Shown: positions 44,246-53,241, numbered from the stretch's first letter. The stretch: 64,000 nucleotides of DNA from Phycisphaerae bacterium (GCA_022072405.1 JAJVHX010000011.1:62001-126000); one strand, 5' to 3'. Translations and numbers: made by a program. Notes: generated by a model from the letters alone, not told the origin.

Positions 44246-46618
44246 TTAGAAAGTCACCCCGATGGCGAAGCTGAAAATCTGGGTATCATCTTCGTCGCTC
44301 TGGGTGACTGGAAAAGCGAAGTTGAATTCAAATGGGACCGGCCCGAAATAATTCGGTATATAGAGTCGCAAACCAAAACCCACCGCTGATCGCCAGGCGG
44401 TAACCTCAAAACCCTCTTCCACCGTACCCATGTCAGTAAAGAGTACGCCGCGGAAGATGTCCGCATAGAGCGGGAAGGAATATTCCGCTCCGGCGAGGGC
44501 GCGAAATTCACCACCGATCCGCTGATCATCATCCCAGCAGGGGCCGTCGCGTGGGCTGATGCCGCGAAATTCAAATCCGCGAATCGTGCCGATACCGCCA
44601 CCGTAATAACGTTCAAAGACCGGCGTTTCGCCGAACATGTAGCCAATTTCACCTTTCAGGGCGAATATATGCGGGCGATCCTGTTCGTCACGCTTAAGTG
44701 TGTAGTACCATTCGTAACTGCTTTCCAGCTTGCTGAAACTCCAGTCGCCACCAGCCAATTCATACGAGCCGGTCAGAACGTCACCCTTGCTGGGCATCCA
44801 GCGGCTGTCAGTGCGGTTGCGGACCAGCCGACCCTTCACCGTGGCCAGCAGATTGTTGCCCTCCGCCTCCGCGATATCTTCGGCGGGGAATTTCGGAATA
44901 TCGCTGATCTCGACATTCTCCAGTCGAAAGGCGACTTCACCGACCCAGCCCTTGAGCCACCCGTCCTCAAAGCGTTTACCCAGACTGATATTGGTGCCCA
45001 GCCGTACTTCATCATATTCCTGGCGGCCGCGCTGCGTGAGGTAGAAGCTGGTGCCCAGCTGCAGGGGTTTATCGAGCAGGTAGGGTTCCCGGAAATCGAT
45101 GCGGAAAGTGGAAAGCTCAGTACCGGGTGAAGCTTCGATACGGAAGGTCTGTCCGGCACCGCGAAAAGCCCGACCGCGAATCATCTCCCCCCAGCTGCGC
45201 GGCCAGTCGAACAGATCGAAATTACGGGCTTCATAAGAGACCGTGCCCGTCAAACCGCTGTTGCTGCCGATACCGCCACCGACGATAAACTGCGTGGTCG
45301 AGTCGCTCTCCTCCACATCGACAATCACATCACGGACATCGGGTTGGTCGCCGACAGGTGTGATTTTCGCCTCCCGGAACAGGCCGGTGCTGCGGATGTT
45401 TGACTCGCTTTCCTTGATTTTGGTGGTATTAAATAATTCGTCGGGGAATAACTTCAGTTCCCGGCGGACCACTTTGTCCTGGGTCAGGCTGTTACCGCGC
45501 ACGACGATGCGCTGTACGGAGTACTGGGCCCCTTCGCTGATCGTCAGGGTGAGCAGGACCTGGCCAGGCGTTTCGCTGAAAACGCGTCCAGGAGCCACCA
45601 CGGTGTAGATATAGCCATTTTCGCCATATTTGGTTTTCAGCGCTTCGATATCTTTATTGAGCAGGTCCTGGCGCATGAATTCGCCCGGTTTCAGCTGCAT
45701 TGCCGCCTGGAGTTCCTCGGCGGTGTAGACGCTCTGCCCTTCGAAGGCGATGCTTTCGATGGTATAACGGGTGCCTTCGTCGATGGCGAAAATGATCCGC
45801 AGATCACCTTCCTTTTTCTGCGACTCAGTACGGTAGCTGACCCGGGCATCGAGAAAGCCCTGGTCGCGGTAAAAGGTCTGAATTTCGGCGGCGTCGCGCT
45901 GGGCTTGATCAGGGTTGAAGGCCCCGGTCTCCAGCAGCGGAAAATATTTTTTACTGCTTACTTTTTCGAGCAGTTTGTCCTCATCAAAACTGATCCGACC
46001 TTCAAAGATGATTTTACGGACGCGCACGCGCGGGCCTTCTTCGATCTGATATACCACACGATTTTCACTCAGTGCGGCTTCATCGAGGCTGACGCCAACT
46101 TCGGCGTAACCGGCTTCTTTGTACTTGGCTTCGATATAACCCACGCCCTGGCGGATGGCGAAAATATTGAGCGGTTCGCCCACCTGCAGCGCGACTTCCT
46201 TGAGCAGATCAGCAGCAGAGAATTTGTCGTTGCCGACGAATTCAATTGCGGTGATGGTCGGCCGTTCCGCCAGCTTGAAGATCACCACCAGTTGTTCACC
46301 CTGCAGCGGCGTCTCCACCTGCACATCCAGAAACTTTCCGCTGCGCACCAGCCGGCGGACATCCTCCTGTACCGTGGCCGGAGAGTATTCGCTGCCAGCC
46401 GCCGTGACCACGCGATTGCGGCAATAGGTTTCGCTGATATTGCTCAGCCCCTCAAACCGCACCTCGGCCACAATCAGTCCCGCGAGGGGATCATCGGCTG
46501 GGGCAGGAACTGGCTGCGCATCGGCAGGAGCCTCCTGAGCGTTCAACGGCGGTCCGAACCACAGCAGTCCGCAGATCATCAGCCATCGGACCGCACGCGA
46601 GGTAGTGCTTATCGTCAT
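44246..46618 (-). CDS. bamA: Outer-membrane protein assembly factor BamA
   Basis: About 790 residues. A signal peptide (start MTISTTSRAVRWLM...) leads into five POTRA-type repeats (VAEVRFEGLSNISETYCRN; ITAIEFVGNDKFSAADLL; VRKIIFEGRISFDEDKLL; TIESIAFEGQSVYTAEEL; VQRIVVRGNSLTQDKVV), then the Omp85 16-stranded barrel. The barrel contains the VRGF-type lid motif as TIRGFEFRGISPRD. The chain ends ...FAIGVTF with the terminal aromatic residue expected for an outer-membrane protein. It folds and inserts beta-barrel proteins. ATG 46618 was preferred over 46666 because it starts a normal signal peptide. It heads the envelope operon bamA-ompH-lpxD-lpxC/fabZ-lpxA-Gfo/Idh. Confidence 0.96.
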   Translation of the reverse strand: MTISTTSRAVRWLMICGLLWFGPPLNAQEAPADAQPVPAPADDPLAGLIVAEVRFEGLSNISETYCRNRVVTAAGSEYSPATVQEDVRRLVRSGKFLDVQVETPLQGEQLVVIFKLAERPTITAIEFVGNDKFSAADLLKEVALQVGEPLNIFAIRQGVGYIEAKYKEAGYAEVGVSLDEAALSENRVVYQIEEGPRVRVRKIIFEGRISFDEDKLLEKVSSKKYFPLLETGAFNPDQAQRDAAEIQTFYRDQGFLDARVSYRTESQKKEGDLRIIFAIDEGTRYTIESIAFEGQSVYTAEELQAAMQLKPGEFMRQDLLNKDIEALKTKYGENGYIYTVVAPGRVFSETPGQVLLTLTISEGAQYSVQRIVVRGNSLTQDKVVRRELKLFPDELFNTTKIKESESNIRSTGLFREAKITPVGDQPDVRDVIVDVEESDSTTQFIVGGGIGSNSGLTGTVSYEARNFDLFDWPRSWGEMIRGRAFRGAGQTFRIEASPGTELSTFRIDFREPYLLDKPLQLGTSFYLTQRGRQEYDEVRLGTNISLGKRFEDGWLKGWVGEVAFRLENVEISDIPKFPAEDIAEAEGNNLLATVKGRLVRNRTDSRWMPSKGDVLTGSYELAGGDWSFSKLESSYEWYYTLKRDEQDRPHIFALKGEIGYMFGETPVFERYYGGGIGTIRGFEFRGISPRDGPCWDDDQRIGGEFRALAGAEYSFPLYADIFRGVLFTDMGTVEEGFEVTAWRSAVGFGLRLYIPNYFGPVPFEFNFAFPVTQSDEDDTQIFSFAIGVTF

Positions 46619-46731
46619 GTCATGCTCACATATCAGCGGTAAACGGGAAAGCGGCTGGACCCTCACGGCTCAGCCGATCTACGGGCAGGAAGCCCAGAAC
46701 GGGTTAGAATTCTGCCAGCCTGACCGCGCCC

Positions 46732-46770
46732 AAGTAGCGACTATTGTAGGATATTAAGACGCTACTTCAA
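46732..46770 (-). promoter_or_regulatory. bamA operon promoter spanned by an 8-bp inverted repeat
   Basis: On the minus strand, TTGAAG (46765-46770) and TACAAT (46743-46748) are spaced by 16 bases. Perfect 8-bp arms, AAGTAGCG (46732-46739) and CGCTACTT (46760-46767), flank the -10 with 20 bases between them. One arm overlaps the -35 and the other the start-site region, the layout of an operator. The upstream arm would not be transcribed, so a terminator-like role is excluded. Confidence 0.55.
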
Positions 46771-46829
46771 GGCAGACCGGGATATATCTGACGGAGCGTT
46801 GTGGATAAACCGGTTGATGATCGATTATC

Positions 46830-48263
46830 TCAGAAAGGAGTCAGTTCTTCAGGTTCACGCAGGGGTGCGACCGGTTCCGGGGCCCGGGACAGTGTGGCAA
46901 AGCGCGTCAGGCGATGGTCGAAGTGGAGTTCGACCGTGCCGGTCGGACCGTTGCGCTGCTTGGCCAGGATCAGTTCCGCTTTGCCCTTCACATTGATGTC
47001 CTGCGGTTTGTAGTACTCTTCGCGATGCAGCAGGATAACTACATCGGCATCCTGTTCGATGGCTCCGCTTTCGCGCAGGTCGGACATGCGCGGACGGTTG
47101 CCGTCGCGCATTTCTGATGCCCGATTCAACTGGGCCATGGCGATGACCGGCACCTTGAGTTCACGGGCGACGGCTTTGAGTCCGCGACTGATGAAGGAAA
47201 TTTCCTGCTGGCGATTTTCGTTGCGATATTCGGTACGGGGAACGTGCATCAGCTGCAGGTAATCCACGAAAACGCAATTGACCTTGTAACGGGCCTGCAT
47301 GCACATCCGCCGCACCTTGGCCCGCATCTCCAGCAGCGACATGCCGGGGGTATCATCGATAAACAGCGGAGCGTCGGAAAGTTCCTGGCAGACATAGCCG
47401 AGGTGGGCAATATCCTGTTCGGTCAGCAGGTTGCGGCGGAATTTGTGCGAATCGATCCGCCCGCGCGAACAGAGAATGCGCTGGGAGATCTGCTGGCGGG
47501 ACATTTCCATGGAGAAGAAGACGACCGGCTGGCGTTCCTGCACGGCGATGTGTTCGGCGATGTTCAAGCCGATAGCGGTTTTGCCCATGCTCGGCCGGGC
47601 GGCGATGATAATCAGTTCGCCCGGCTGAAAACCGTTGGTCAGTTCGTCCAGTTCCAGAAAACCCGTGGGCAGGCCCGTGATATGCTGGCTGTCCTGGCTG
47701 GTGATCTGCCGATAGATTTCAGTGAGCATATCGCGCAACTGAACGGCGGGGTTGCTGATGCGTTTGTCGGTCAGCAGGAACAGGGCCTGCTCGGCGCGAT
47801 CGATGATATTTTTGGCATTATCGCCCTGGTCGTAAGCTTCCTTGATGATGCGGGTCGAACACTGAATCAGTTCGCGCAACAACCCCTTGTCGCGGACGAT
47901 GCGGGCGTAATGGGAGGCGTTCTGCCACGAGCCGACGCTCTCCACCAGGGTGATCATGTACTCTTCACCGATCACCCGCAGCAGATCGCGCCGCAGCAAT
48001 TCATCCTTGACCACGACCAGGTCGATCGCCCGGTTCTGGTCATAGAGATCGAGCAACACCTTGAACAGTTCCTGATGGTCGGGGCGATAGAAACAGGCGG
48101 CATCTTCGCGGCCCAGCACCATCAACGCCTGCTCGATCGCTTCGCGGTCAATCATCATCGAGCCGAGCAGGCTCATCTCCGCGTCGAGATCCTGCGGCGG
48201 AACCGGACCGGGCGGCGGGAGCGGCGGATCAGGATTCCGAGACGGTTGCGGTATGGTCACCAC
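46830..48263 (-). CDS. dnaB: Replicative DNA helicase DnaB
   Basis: Hexameric 5'-3' helicase of the replication fork, 477 residues. The N-terminal domain starts PPQDLDAEMSLLGSMMID, a typical DnaB opening preceded by a proline-rich stretch of about 20 residues. The RecA-like motor has Walker A AARPSMGKTA, QPVVFFSMEMSRQQ, VDYLQLM (Walker B) and the C-terminal RESGAIEQDADVV and ILAKQRNGPTG motifs. No intein is present. The start at 48263 gives a 35-base overlap with the end of rplI, and rpsF-ssb-rplI-dnaB is a classic order. Confidence 0.97.
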   Translation of the reverse strand: MVTIPQPSRNPDPPLPPPGPVPPQDLDAEMSLLGSMMIDREAIEQALMVLGREDAACFYRPDHQELFKVLLDLYDQNRAIDLVVVKDELLRRDLLRVIGEEYMITLVESVGSWQNASHYARIVRDKGLLRELIQCSTRIIKEAYDQGDNAKNIIDRAEQALFLLTDKRISNPAVQLRDMLTEIYRQITSQDSQHITGLPTGFLELDELTNGFQPGELIIIAARPSMGKTAIGLNIAEHIAVQERQPVVFFSMEMSRQQISQRILCSRGRIDSHKFRRNLLTEQDIAHLGYVCQELSDAPLFIDDTPGMSLLEMRAKVRRMCMQARYKVNCVFVDYLQLMHVPRTEYRNENRQQEISFISRGLKAVARELKVPVIAMAQLNRASEMRDGNRPRMSDLRESGAIEQDADVVILLHREEYYKPQDINVKGKAELILAKQRNGPTGTVELHFDHRLTRFATLSRAPEPVAPLREPEELTPF

Positions 48264-48768
48264 TCGTAGCTGCCTCCATGCCGGTGGGTTCGGCGGATTC
48301 CTCCTCGTCCAGGTCGCCCGCGGCGGTTTCGCGGATGACCCAGACCTTGACCTCCACGGTCAGGTCGGCTGCGAAACGGATCGGCACCATGATATTGTCG
48401 AGATGGCGGATCGGGTCGTGCAGGATTATGTGGTTGGGGTCGATACTGTGGCCTTCGGCCCGCAGTGCGGCGGCGATTTCGCGCGGCCCGACCGAGCCGT
48501 AAAGCGTGCCGTCGCGATTGGCGGCGGCGGCGATGGTCACTTCCACCCCCGCCAGCCGATCAGCCGCCTGTTTCATCTGTTCCATGCGCAAGCGGCGTTC
48601 CTCTGCTGCCTGCGCCTTGGCTGCTTCAATAGCCTTGATGTTGGCCTTGGTCGGTTCAATCGCCAGGCGCTGCGGCAACAGGTAGTTGCGGGCGTAACCA
48701 TTCTTCACATCCACCACATCACCTACAAATCCGAGGTGATCGACATCTTTCATCAATAATAATTTCAT
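48229..48768 (-). CDS. rplI: 50S ribosomal protein L9
   Basis: About 179 residues. The N-terminal RNA-binding domain (MKLLLMKDVDHLGFVGDVVDVKNGYARNYLLP) carries the L9 signature; a long connecting helix (ANIKAIEAAKAQAAEERRLRMEQMKQAADRL) and the C-terminal domain (TLYGSVGPREIAAAL) follow. An acidic tail of about 30 residues (LDEEESAEPTG...) extends past the usual end and overlaps the dnaB start. The frame opens at 48912, but ATG 48768 is the true start, with AGGA upstream. Cotranscribed with ssb and dnaB; no rpsR lies between ssb and rplI. Confidence 0.96.
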   Translation of the reverse strand: MKLLLMKDVDHLGFVGDVVDVKNGYARNYLLPQRLAIEPTKANIKAIEAAKAQAAEERRLRMEQMKQAADRLAGVEVTIAAAANRDGTLYGSVGPREIAAALRAEGHSIDPNHIILHDPIRHLDNIMVPIRFAADLTVEVKVWVIRETAAGDLDEEESAEPTGMEAATSGDHTATVSES

Positions 48769-49003
48769 GATCCGGGTCCTCTTCGCCTGCGGCGGGAGTC
48801 CGATGGTGCATGGTAGCGACAGTTGGGCTGTACGGCTGCTAAAATCCGACGGACCGGCCACAGATTTTTCGTTAAGTTCTGACGCTGCTTCCGGGCAACG
48901 TAACGAGATCAACTCCTAATTCTGCTGGACATCAACACCTGCTGACACTTCGCCGGACCTTTATCTGCCGGCGGGAAAATTATTCACACCGTCTGAAAAA
49001 TTT

Positions 49004-49471
49004 TCAGAACGGAATGTCGCTGTCGGGGGGGATCGCCTCCATGGCTTCATCGCCCATTGATTCCGGCGGCGGGGCTGCTCGGCCCATGTTCCGTGCGGAT
49101 GGGGCAGCAGAACCGCGGGGTGCGGCGCCTTCCTCGCGCTGACCTTTTTCGAGAAACTGGAAATTCTCCACGATTACTTCCAATTTGCTGCGTTTGCCGC
49201 CATCCTGCGCTTCCCACTGTCGATAGCGGAGGCGACCTTCCACCATTACCGGGCGGCCTTTGCTGAGATACTGATTCATGGTTTCCGCCGTGCGACCATA
49301 GGCTACACAATCCACAAAGCAGGTTTCGTCGCGCATCTGGCCGTCGTTGGCCTTCCATCGCCGATTAATCGCCAAACCCAGCTCCACGACCGGCGTATTG
49401 CTCGGCAGATAGGAAAGCTGCGGATCGCGGGTCAGATTGCCCGCCAGGATCACTCGATTAAAGTTGGCCAT
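49004..49471 (-). CDS. ssb: Single-stranded DNA-binding protein
   Basis: A 155-residue SSB. The OB-fold opens FNRVILAGNLTRDPQLSYLPS and continues TCFVDCVAYGRTAETMNQYLSKGRPVMVEGRLRYRQWE. A Gly/Ala/Pro-rich linker of about 35 residues precedes the acidic docking tip DSDIPF at the C-terminus, which recruits partner proteins. Length is normal for a bacterial SSB. It lies between rpsF and rplI, the position conserved in many bacteria, where rpsR would often be found as well. Confidence 0.97.
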   Translation of the reverse strand: MANFNRVILAGNLTRDPQLSYLPSNTPVVELGLAINRRWKANDGQMRDETCFVDCVAYGRTAETMNQYLSKGRPVMVEGRLRYRQWEAQDGGKRSKLEVIVENFQFLEKGQREEGAAPRGSAAPSARNMGRAAPPPESMGDEAMEAIPPDSDIPF

Positions 49472-49547
49472 AGATCACCACCCTGCTTTCCGGGGTTAGC
49501 GGCAGATTATTTGCTTTCAGGCAGCAGCTGGTGCGACGGAGAAACGA

Positions 49548-50039
49548 TTATTCTTCGTCGCGTGGCCGGGGGGGGCGGCCGCCTTCACCGGCGCCGACCA
49601 GTTCGGCATCGGTGTCATCCAGTCCTTCACCGGAAAACTCAGCCGGTTCCTCTACAGCCGACCGACGGCTGCGGCTGCCTTCGTAACGGTCATCGCTCGG
49701 GCGCGCCCCAAAGGCCGAACCACTGAGGACGGCGTTGCGCATCTTTTCTTCACTCAGTTCATCGGCCCGCAAAATCAGGAAACGAAGCAGCGTTTCCGCC
49801 AGCAGGCAGTCCCGCTCCAGACCGATCAGCTTGGTCGGTGCCACCTGGAAATAGGTCAGTACATACAAACCTCGCCGTCGGCCTTTGATTTCATAGGCCA
49901 ACCGCCGCTCTTCCAGTTTCTTGGTCACGATGACCTTGGCTTCGCACCGTTCCATCAGGCGGGTGATTTCCTTCTCGACCGCTTCCCAGTTTGAGCCGAA
50001 ACCGGGATCAAACAAAAACATGATCTCGTAGGTGTTCAA
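49548..50039 (-). CDS. rpsF: 30S ribosomal protein S6
   Basis: A 163-residue S6. The ferredoxin-like core (about 1-100) has NTYEIMFLFDPG, KKLEERRLAYEIKGRRRGLYVLTYFQ and ERDCLLAETLLRFLILR. The remaining 60 residues form an acidic, charged tail (DDTDAELVGAGEGGRPPRPRDEE), much longer than in E. coli, whose own tail is glutamylated. The start codon is TTG at 50039, supported by a strong GGAGGA SD 8-10 bases upstream. It begins the rpsF-ssb-rplI-dnaB run. No S6:S18-type leader structure is evident in the 70 bases upstream. Confidence 0.93.
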   Translation of the reverse strand: MNTYEIMFLFDPGFGSNWEAVEKEITRLMERCEAKVIVTKKLEERRLAYEIKGRRRGLYVLTYFQVAPTKLIGLERDCLLAETLLRFLILRADELSEEKMRNAVLSGSAFGARPSDDRYEGSRSRRSAVEEPAEFSGEGLDDTDAELVGAGEGGRPPRPRDEE

Positions 50040-50112
50040 GAGCTATCCTCCACAGCAGTCATGGCATCCCATGTTTAGTAGCATTGTTCAATCGTTTGTT
50101 CATACCTCGTCG

Positions 50113-50694
50113 CTACGAACCACCTGGTGCGGCCGGGTTGTCCAGATTGTAGCGATTCATCGCGGTCGTCAGTCCCAGTTCCGCCCAGCAGCAGGTAGCC
50201 TCAACGGCCCGCTGAATCGCCGGCAGCACTTCGGGCCATTCTTCGGCGCCAAATTCGCTGAGCACGTGGCTGGTGGCGTCCCAGGTTGCTGCGGAAATAC
50301 CTAACCGCAGTCGCGGGATTTCTTCTGTACCCAGCCGGGTGCAGATATCGGCGATGCCGTTATGGCCGCCCGGGCTGCCGCCAGCCCGCAGCCGCAGTTT
50401 GCCCAGCGGCAGGGCCATATCATCGTAGATCACCAGCAGGTCGGCGGCGGTCAACTTGTAAAACTGCACGATCGCCAAAACCGCTTGGCCGCTGCGATTC
50501 ATAAAGGTGGTCGGCTTGGCCAGCAGCAGCTTCTCGCCGCCCAGTTCGCCCTGACTGAACCAGGCGTGAAACTTTTCCAGGCTGAGATCGACACTCAGTT
50601 TGGCGGCCAGAGCATCGACCGTCAAAAAGCCGAGGTTGTGGCGGGTTCGCTGATATTTTGTGCCGGGATTGCCCAGCCCGACCACCAGCTTCAT
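50113..50694 (-). CDS. pth: Peptidyl-tRNA hydrolase
   Basis: A 193-residue Pth that recycles peptidyl-tRNA released from stalled ribosomes. The family motifs are VVGLGNPGTKYQRTRHNLGF (with Asn and the catalytic His), KPTTFMNRSGQAV (Asn), VIYDDMALPLGKLRLRAGGSPGGHNG (Asp, and the GGHNG loop), and the final helix near the C-terminus. Length is normal. rplY ends 14 bases upstream, an rplY-pth pairing found in many bacteria; rpsF follows after about 75 bases. Confidence 0.97.
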   Translation of the reverse strand: MKLVVGLGNPGTKYQRTRHNLGFLTVDALAAKLSVDLSLEKFHAWFSQGELGGEKLLLAKPTTFMNRSGQAVLAIVQFYKLTAADLLVIYDDMALPLGKLRLRAGGSPGGHNGIADICTRLGTEEIPRLRLGISAATWDATSHVLSEFGAEEWPEVLPAIQRAVEATCCWAELGLTTAMNRYNLDNPAAPGGS

Positions 50695-50708
50695 CGCCGC
50701 ATCCTTCC

Positions 50709-51356
50709 TTATTCCTTGGCCTCGGCACCTTCTTCTTCAATCTTGCCCTTGGCGATGATTTCCGGTTCGGTCGATGTCGCTTCCGGCGTGCCCACAGCCG
50801 GGGTCGTGTCTTCCGCGACCACGCGAACCGCCGCCACTATGGCTTCCGGGTCATTCAATATCTTGACGCCTTCCGGAGCCGCCAGATCCCGCACATAAAG
50901 CACATCATCCACGCCCAGCCCAGTTACCGACACCCGGATATCCTCCGGGATGGCCAAGACCAGGCATTCAACCTGTAACTCATTAAGCTGCTGATCGAGC
51001 ACCCCGCCATCAGCCGCTCCCTTCGGTATGCCTTTAAGCACCAGGGCGACCGCGACTTTAACCCGCTCGGTCAGGTCCACACGGGTCAGGTCAAGATGAA
51101 TCGGTTCGTTGCCAAGGTGATTCATCTGCACTTCTTTAATGAGGTAACTCTGAGGCTGGCCATCCAGATCCAAAGACAACAGTCGCTGACCATGCAGCAG
51201 TTCCATCACCAGTTCATGGCGATCGATGCTGAAGGACAGCGGAGCTTCCCCGTGGCCGTAAATGATGCCCGGCAGCCGGCCGGTGCGGCGCAGCGTGCGC
51301 GTATACTTGGTGCCATGCTGGGCACGATGTTCAATTTTCAATGTCCGCGTTTCCAT
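50709..51356 (-). CDS. rplY: 50S ribosomal protein L25/general stress protein Ctc
   Basis: About 215 residues, so the long Ctc form with two domains. The N-terminal 5S-rRNA-binding L25 domain has RTGRLPGIIYGHGE and IKEVQMNHLGNEPIHLDLTRVDL. The C-terminal Ctc domain (ERVKVAVALVLKGIPKGAADGGVL; RDLAAPEGVKILNDPEAIVAAV) is followed by an acidic tail. The frame opens at 51455, but METRTLKIEH at 51356 is the family start and has GGGAGAAG upstream. It sits between prs and pth. Confidence 0.95.
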   Translation of the reverse strand: METRTLKIEHRAQHGTKYTRTLRRTGRLPGIIYGHGEAPLSFSIDRHELVMELLHGQRLLSLDLDGQPQSYLIKEVQMNHLGNEPIHLDLTRVDLTERVKVAVALVLKGIPKGAADGGVLDQQLNELQVECLVLAIPEDIRVSVTGLGVDDVLYVRDLAAPEGVKILNDPEAIVAAVRVVAEDTTPAVGTPEATSTEPEIIAKGKIEEEGAEAKE

Positions 51357-51369
51357 AAGAAACTTCTCC

Positions 51370-52341
51370 CTATGCAGTGGCATTTCGTGACGAATCGGAC
51401 GAATCAAAAAGTGCGCTGACCGATTCATTGCGATGTATTCTACGGATGGCCTCACCCATCAGCTCAGCGATGGAAAGGACCGTCAATTGATTCAAATTCT
51501 GTTCTGCCGCGCTGTTGAGCGGAATCGTATCGGTGACGCAGATACGATTAATCTGGCTGTTCTGCATCCGCTGCACCGCCGGACCGGCAAAAACCGGATG
51601 GGTGGCGGCGATGGTAATAGTGCGGGCACCACGGGCCCGCAGGAAATCAGCCGCCGCACAAATCGTGCCCGCGGTGGCGATCATGTCGTCAAAAATCAGC
51701 ACATCGCGGCCATCCACCTCGCCGATCAGGTTAAGCATCTCGATCGAATCACTCGTTTTCCGCCGTTTGTTGAGCACGGCGAAATCACCGCCCAGTCGGC
51801 TGGAATAAGCATTGGCGGTCTTCATATTGCCGACATCGGGCGACACGGTGACAAAATTATTGAGATTCAATTCCTTGAAATAGCGCACGATCACCGGTAC
51901 GGCCGTCAGATGATCCAGCGGAATATCAAAAAAGCCCTGGATCTGGTCCGCGTGCAGATCCATGGTCAGGACGCGATTGGCACCCGCGGCGGTGATCATG
52001 TTGGCGACCAGTTTGGCGGTGATCGGGGTCCGGCCGACCGCCTTGCGATCCTGACGGGCATAACCGAAATACGGGATCACGGCAGTGATTCGCCGGGCCG
52101 ATGCCCGTCGCAGACTATCCATGAAGATCAGCAGTTCGAGCAGATTGTCGTTGACCGGCGGGCAGGTTGATTGCACCAGGAAGCAATCACGTCCGCGCAC
52201 GTCGTCTTCCAGCTTGACGAGGGTTTCGCCATCCGGGAAGCGACTGACGTTGGCCCGTCCCAGTTCCAGATTCAGATAGCGACAGATCTTCTGCGCCAGC
52301 GCTTGTGAACTGGAACCCCCGAAAATTTTCAGGCCGTTCAT
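51370..52341 (-). CDS. prs: Ribose-phosphate pyrophosphokinase
   Basis: A 323-residue PRPP synthase for nucleotide, His and Trp biosynthesis. The opening LKIFGGSSSQALAQKICRYL is typical. DLHADQIQGFFDIPLDHLTAVP is the class I signature, VSPDVGNMKTANAYSSRLGG the flexible-loop region, and VLIFDDMIATAGTICAAADFL the PRPP-binding loop. Residue MK in place of the usual GGVVRAR stretch (VSPDVGNMKTANAYS) shows some divergence in the loop. The start overlaps the glmU stop by 4 bases (ATGA) and rplY begins 13 bases after its stop. Confidence 0.95.
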   Translation of the reverse strand: MNGLKIFGGSSSQALAQKICRYLNLELGRANVSRFPDGETLVKLEDDVRGRDCFLVQSTCPPVNDNLLELLIFMDSLRRASARRITAVIPYFGYARQDRKAVGRTPITAKLVANMITAAGANRVLTMDLHADQIQGFFDIPLDHLTAVPVIVRYFKELNLNNFVTVSPDVGNMKTANAYSSRLGGDFAVLNKRRKTSDSIEMLNLIGEVDGRDVLIFDDMIATAGTICAAADFLRARGARTITIAATHPVFAGPAVQRMQNSQINRICVTDTIPLNSAAEQNLNQLTVLSIAELMGEAIRRIHRNESVSALFDSSDSSRNATA

Positions 52342-53114
52342 GCGGTTCTCCCTGAACTGCAGGCGACGGTATTCCGCTGCCGTTGCAGCATCAGTCGATG
52401 GACCAGAGCCAGTTCATCCGGAGTGTTGACGCCGGTGGCTTCTTCCGGGGCTAAACCCCGCAGACTCGCCGTCCGGGCGCCTTGAGCAATCAGCAGATGA
52501 ACCGCATCAGTGATGTAATATTCGCCTTTGGGCGGATTCGGGCGCAATTCCTGCAGCACGGCCAGCAAGGCGGCAGCGTCGAAGCAGTAATAGCTGGGAT
52601 TCACTTCCCGGATCCGCAATTCCGCCTCCGAACAATTCAGATGTTCACGAATGCCCTGCAGTTCCCCATTGGCACTGCGGATAATTCGACCATAACCGGT
52701 CGGATCGGATAATTCCGTCGTCGCCAGCGATACCGCAGCGCCCACCCGACGATGCGTTGCGACCAGTTGGGCGAGGACTTCGCCCCGGATCAACGGCATA
52801 TCGCCTGCCAGAATCAACACTTCACCACGGCGATCAGCCAAGGCTTTCTGGCACATCAACACGGCGTGGCCGGTACCGAGTTGTTCCAGTTGTTCGATCC
52901 AGATCAGATCGCGGTCCTGACTGAATACCGAACGAACCTGATCCCGGCCGTAACCAACCACCACCAGTGGCGTTTGTACACCCGCCTGCCGGCACGCCTG
53001 CAATGCATAATGCAGCATGGGTTGGCCATTCACCGGATGCAGCACTTTGGGCAGCTCACTGTTCATGCGGGTGCTTTTACCCGCCGCCAGAATAATGGCT
53101 GTCAATTCATGCAT
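52338..53114 (-). CDS. glmU: GlmU-type uridylyltransferase domain alone
   Basis: A 258-residue nucleotidyltransferase matching the N-terminal half of GlmU. Motifs are IILAAGKSTRMNSELPKVLHP (nucleotide binding), EQLEQLGTGHAV, ILAGDMPLI (metal-binding Asp) and EVNPSYYCFD, with GEYYITDAV near the end. The left-handed beta-helix acetyltransferase half of bifunctional GlmU is absent, and the frame ends soon after NTPDELALVHRLM. So it can form UDP-GlcNAc from GlcNAc-1-phosphate but not acetylate GlcN-1-phosphate; a separate acetyltransferase is needed. It could also act on another sugar phosphate. It overlaps prs by 4 bases and follows tRNA-Gln. Confidence 0.85.
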   Translation of the reverse strand: MHELTAIILAAGKSTRMNSELPKVLHPVNGQPMLHYALQACRQAGVQTPLVVVGYGRDQVRSVFSQDRDLIWIEQLEQLGTGHAVLMCQKALADRRGEVLILAGDMPLIRGEVLAQLVATHRRVGAAVSLATTELSDPTGYGRIIRSANGELQGIREHLNCSEAELRIREVNPSYYCFDAAALLAVLQELRPNPPKGEYYITDAVHLLIAQGARTASLRGLAPEEATGVNTPDELALVHRLMLQRQRNTVACSSGRTA

Positions 53115-53170
53115 CTCAGTTCATTCCAAACTGCTGGCCGATCCCTCGGTTCGGCGGCGTAAGTAGTTGA

Positions 53171-53241
53171 CTAGCCCGCCTGGACTCGAACCAGGAACGC
53201 AAGGACCAAAACCTTGTGTGTTACCATTACACCACGGGCTA
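53171..53241 (-). tRNA. trnQ: tRNA-Gln (anticodon UUG)
   Basis: Minus-strand cloverleaf: acceptor arms TAGCCCG and CGGGCTA, a U1-A72 pair typical of tRNA-Gln, anticodon stem CAAGG/CCTTG with loop TTTTGGT giving anticodon TTG (codon CAA), T-arm CCTGG/CCAGG with loop TTCGAGT, and discriminator G. CCA is not encoded. Confidence 0.97.

Noticed and set aside
50040..50112. S6:S18-binding mRNA leader before rpsF
   Set aside because: I could not find the bulged stem expected for that motif, and rpsR is absent.
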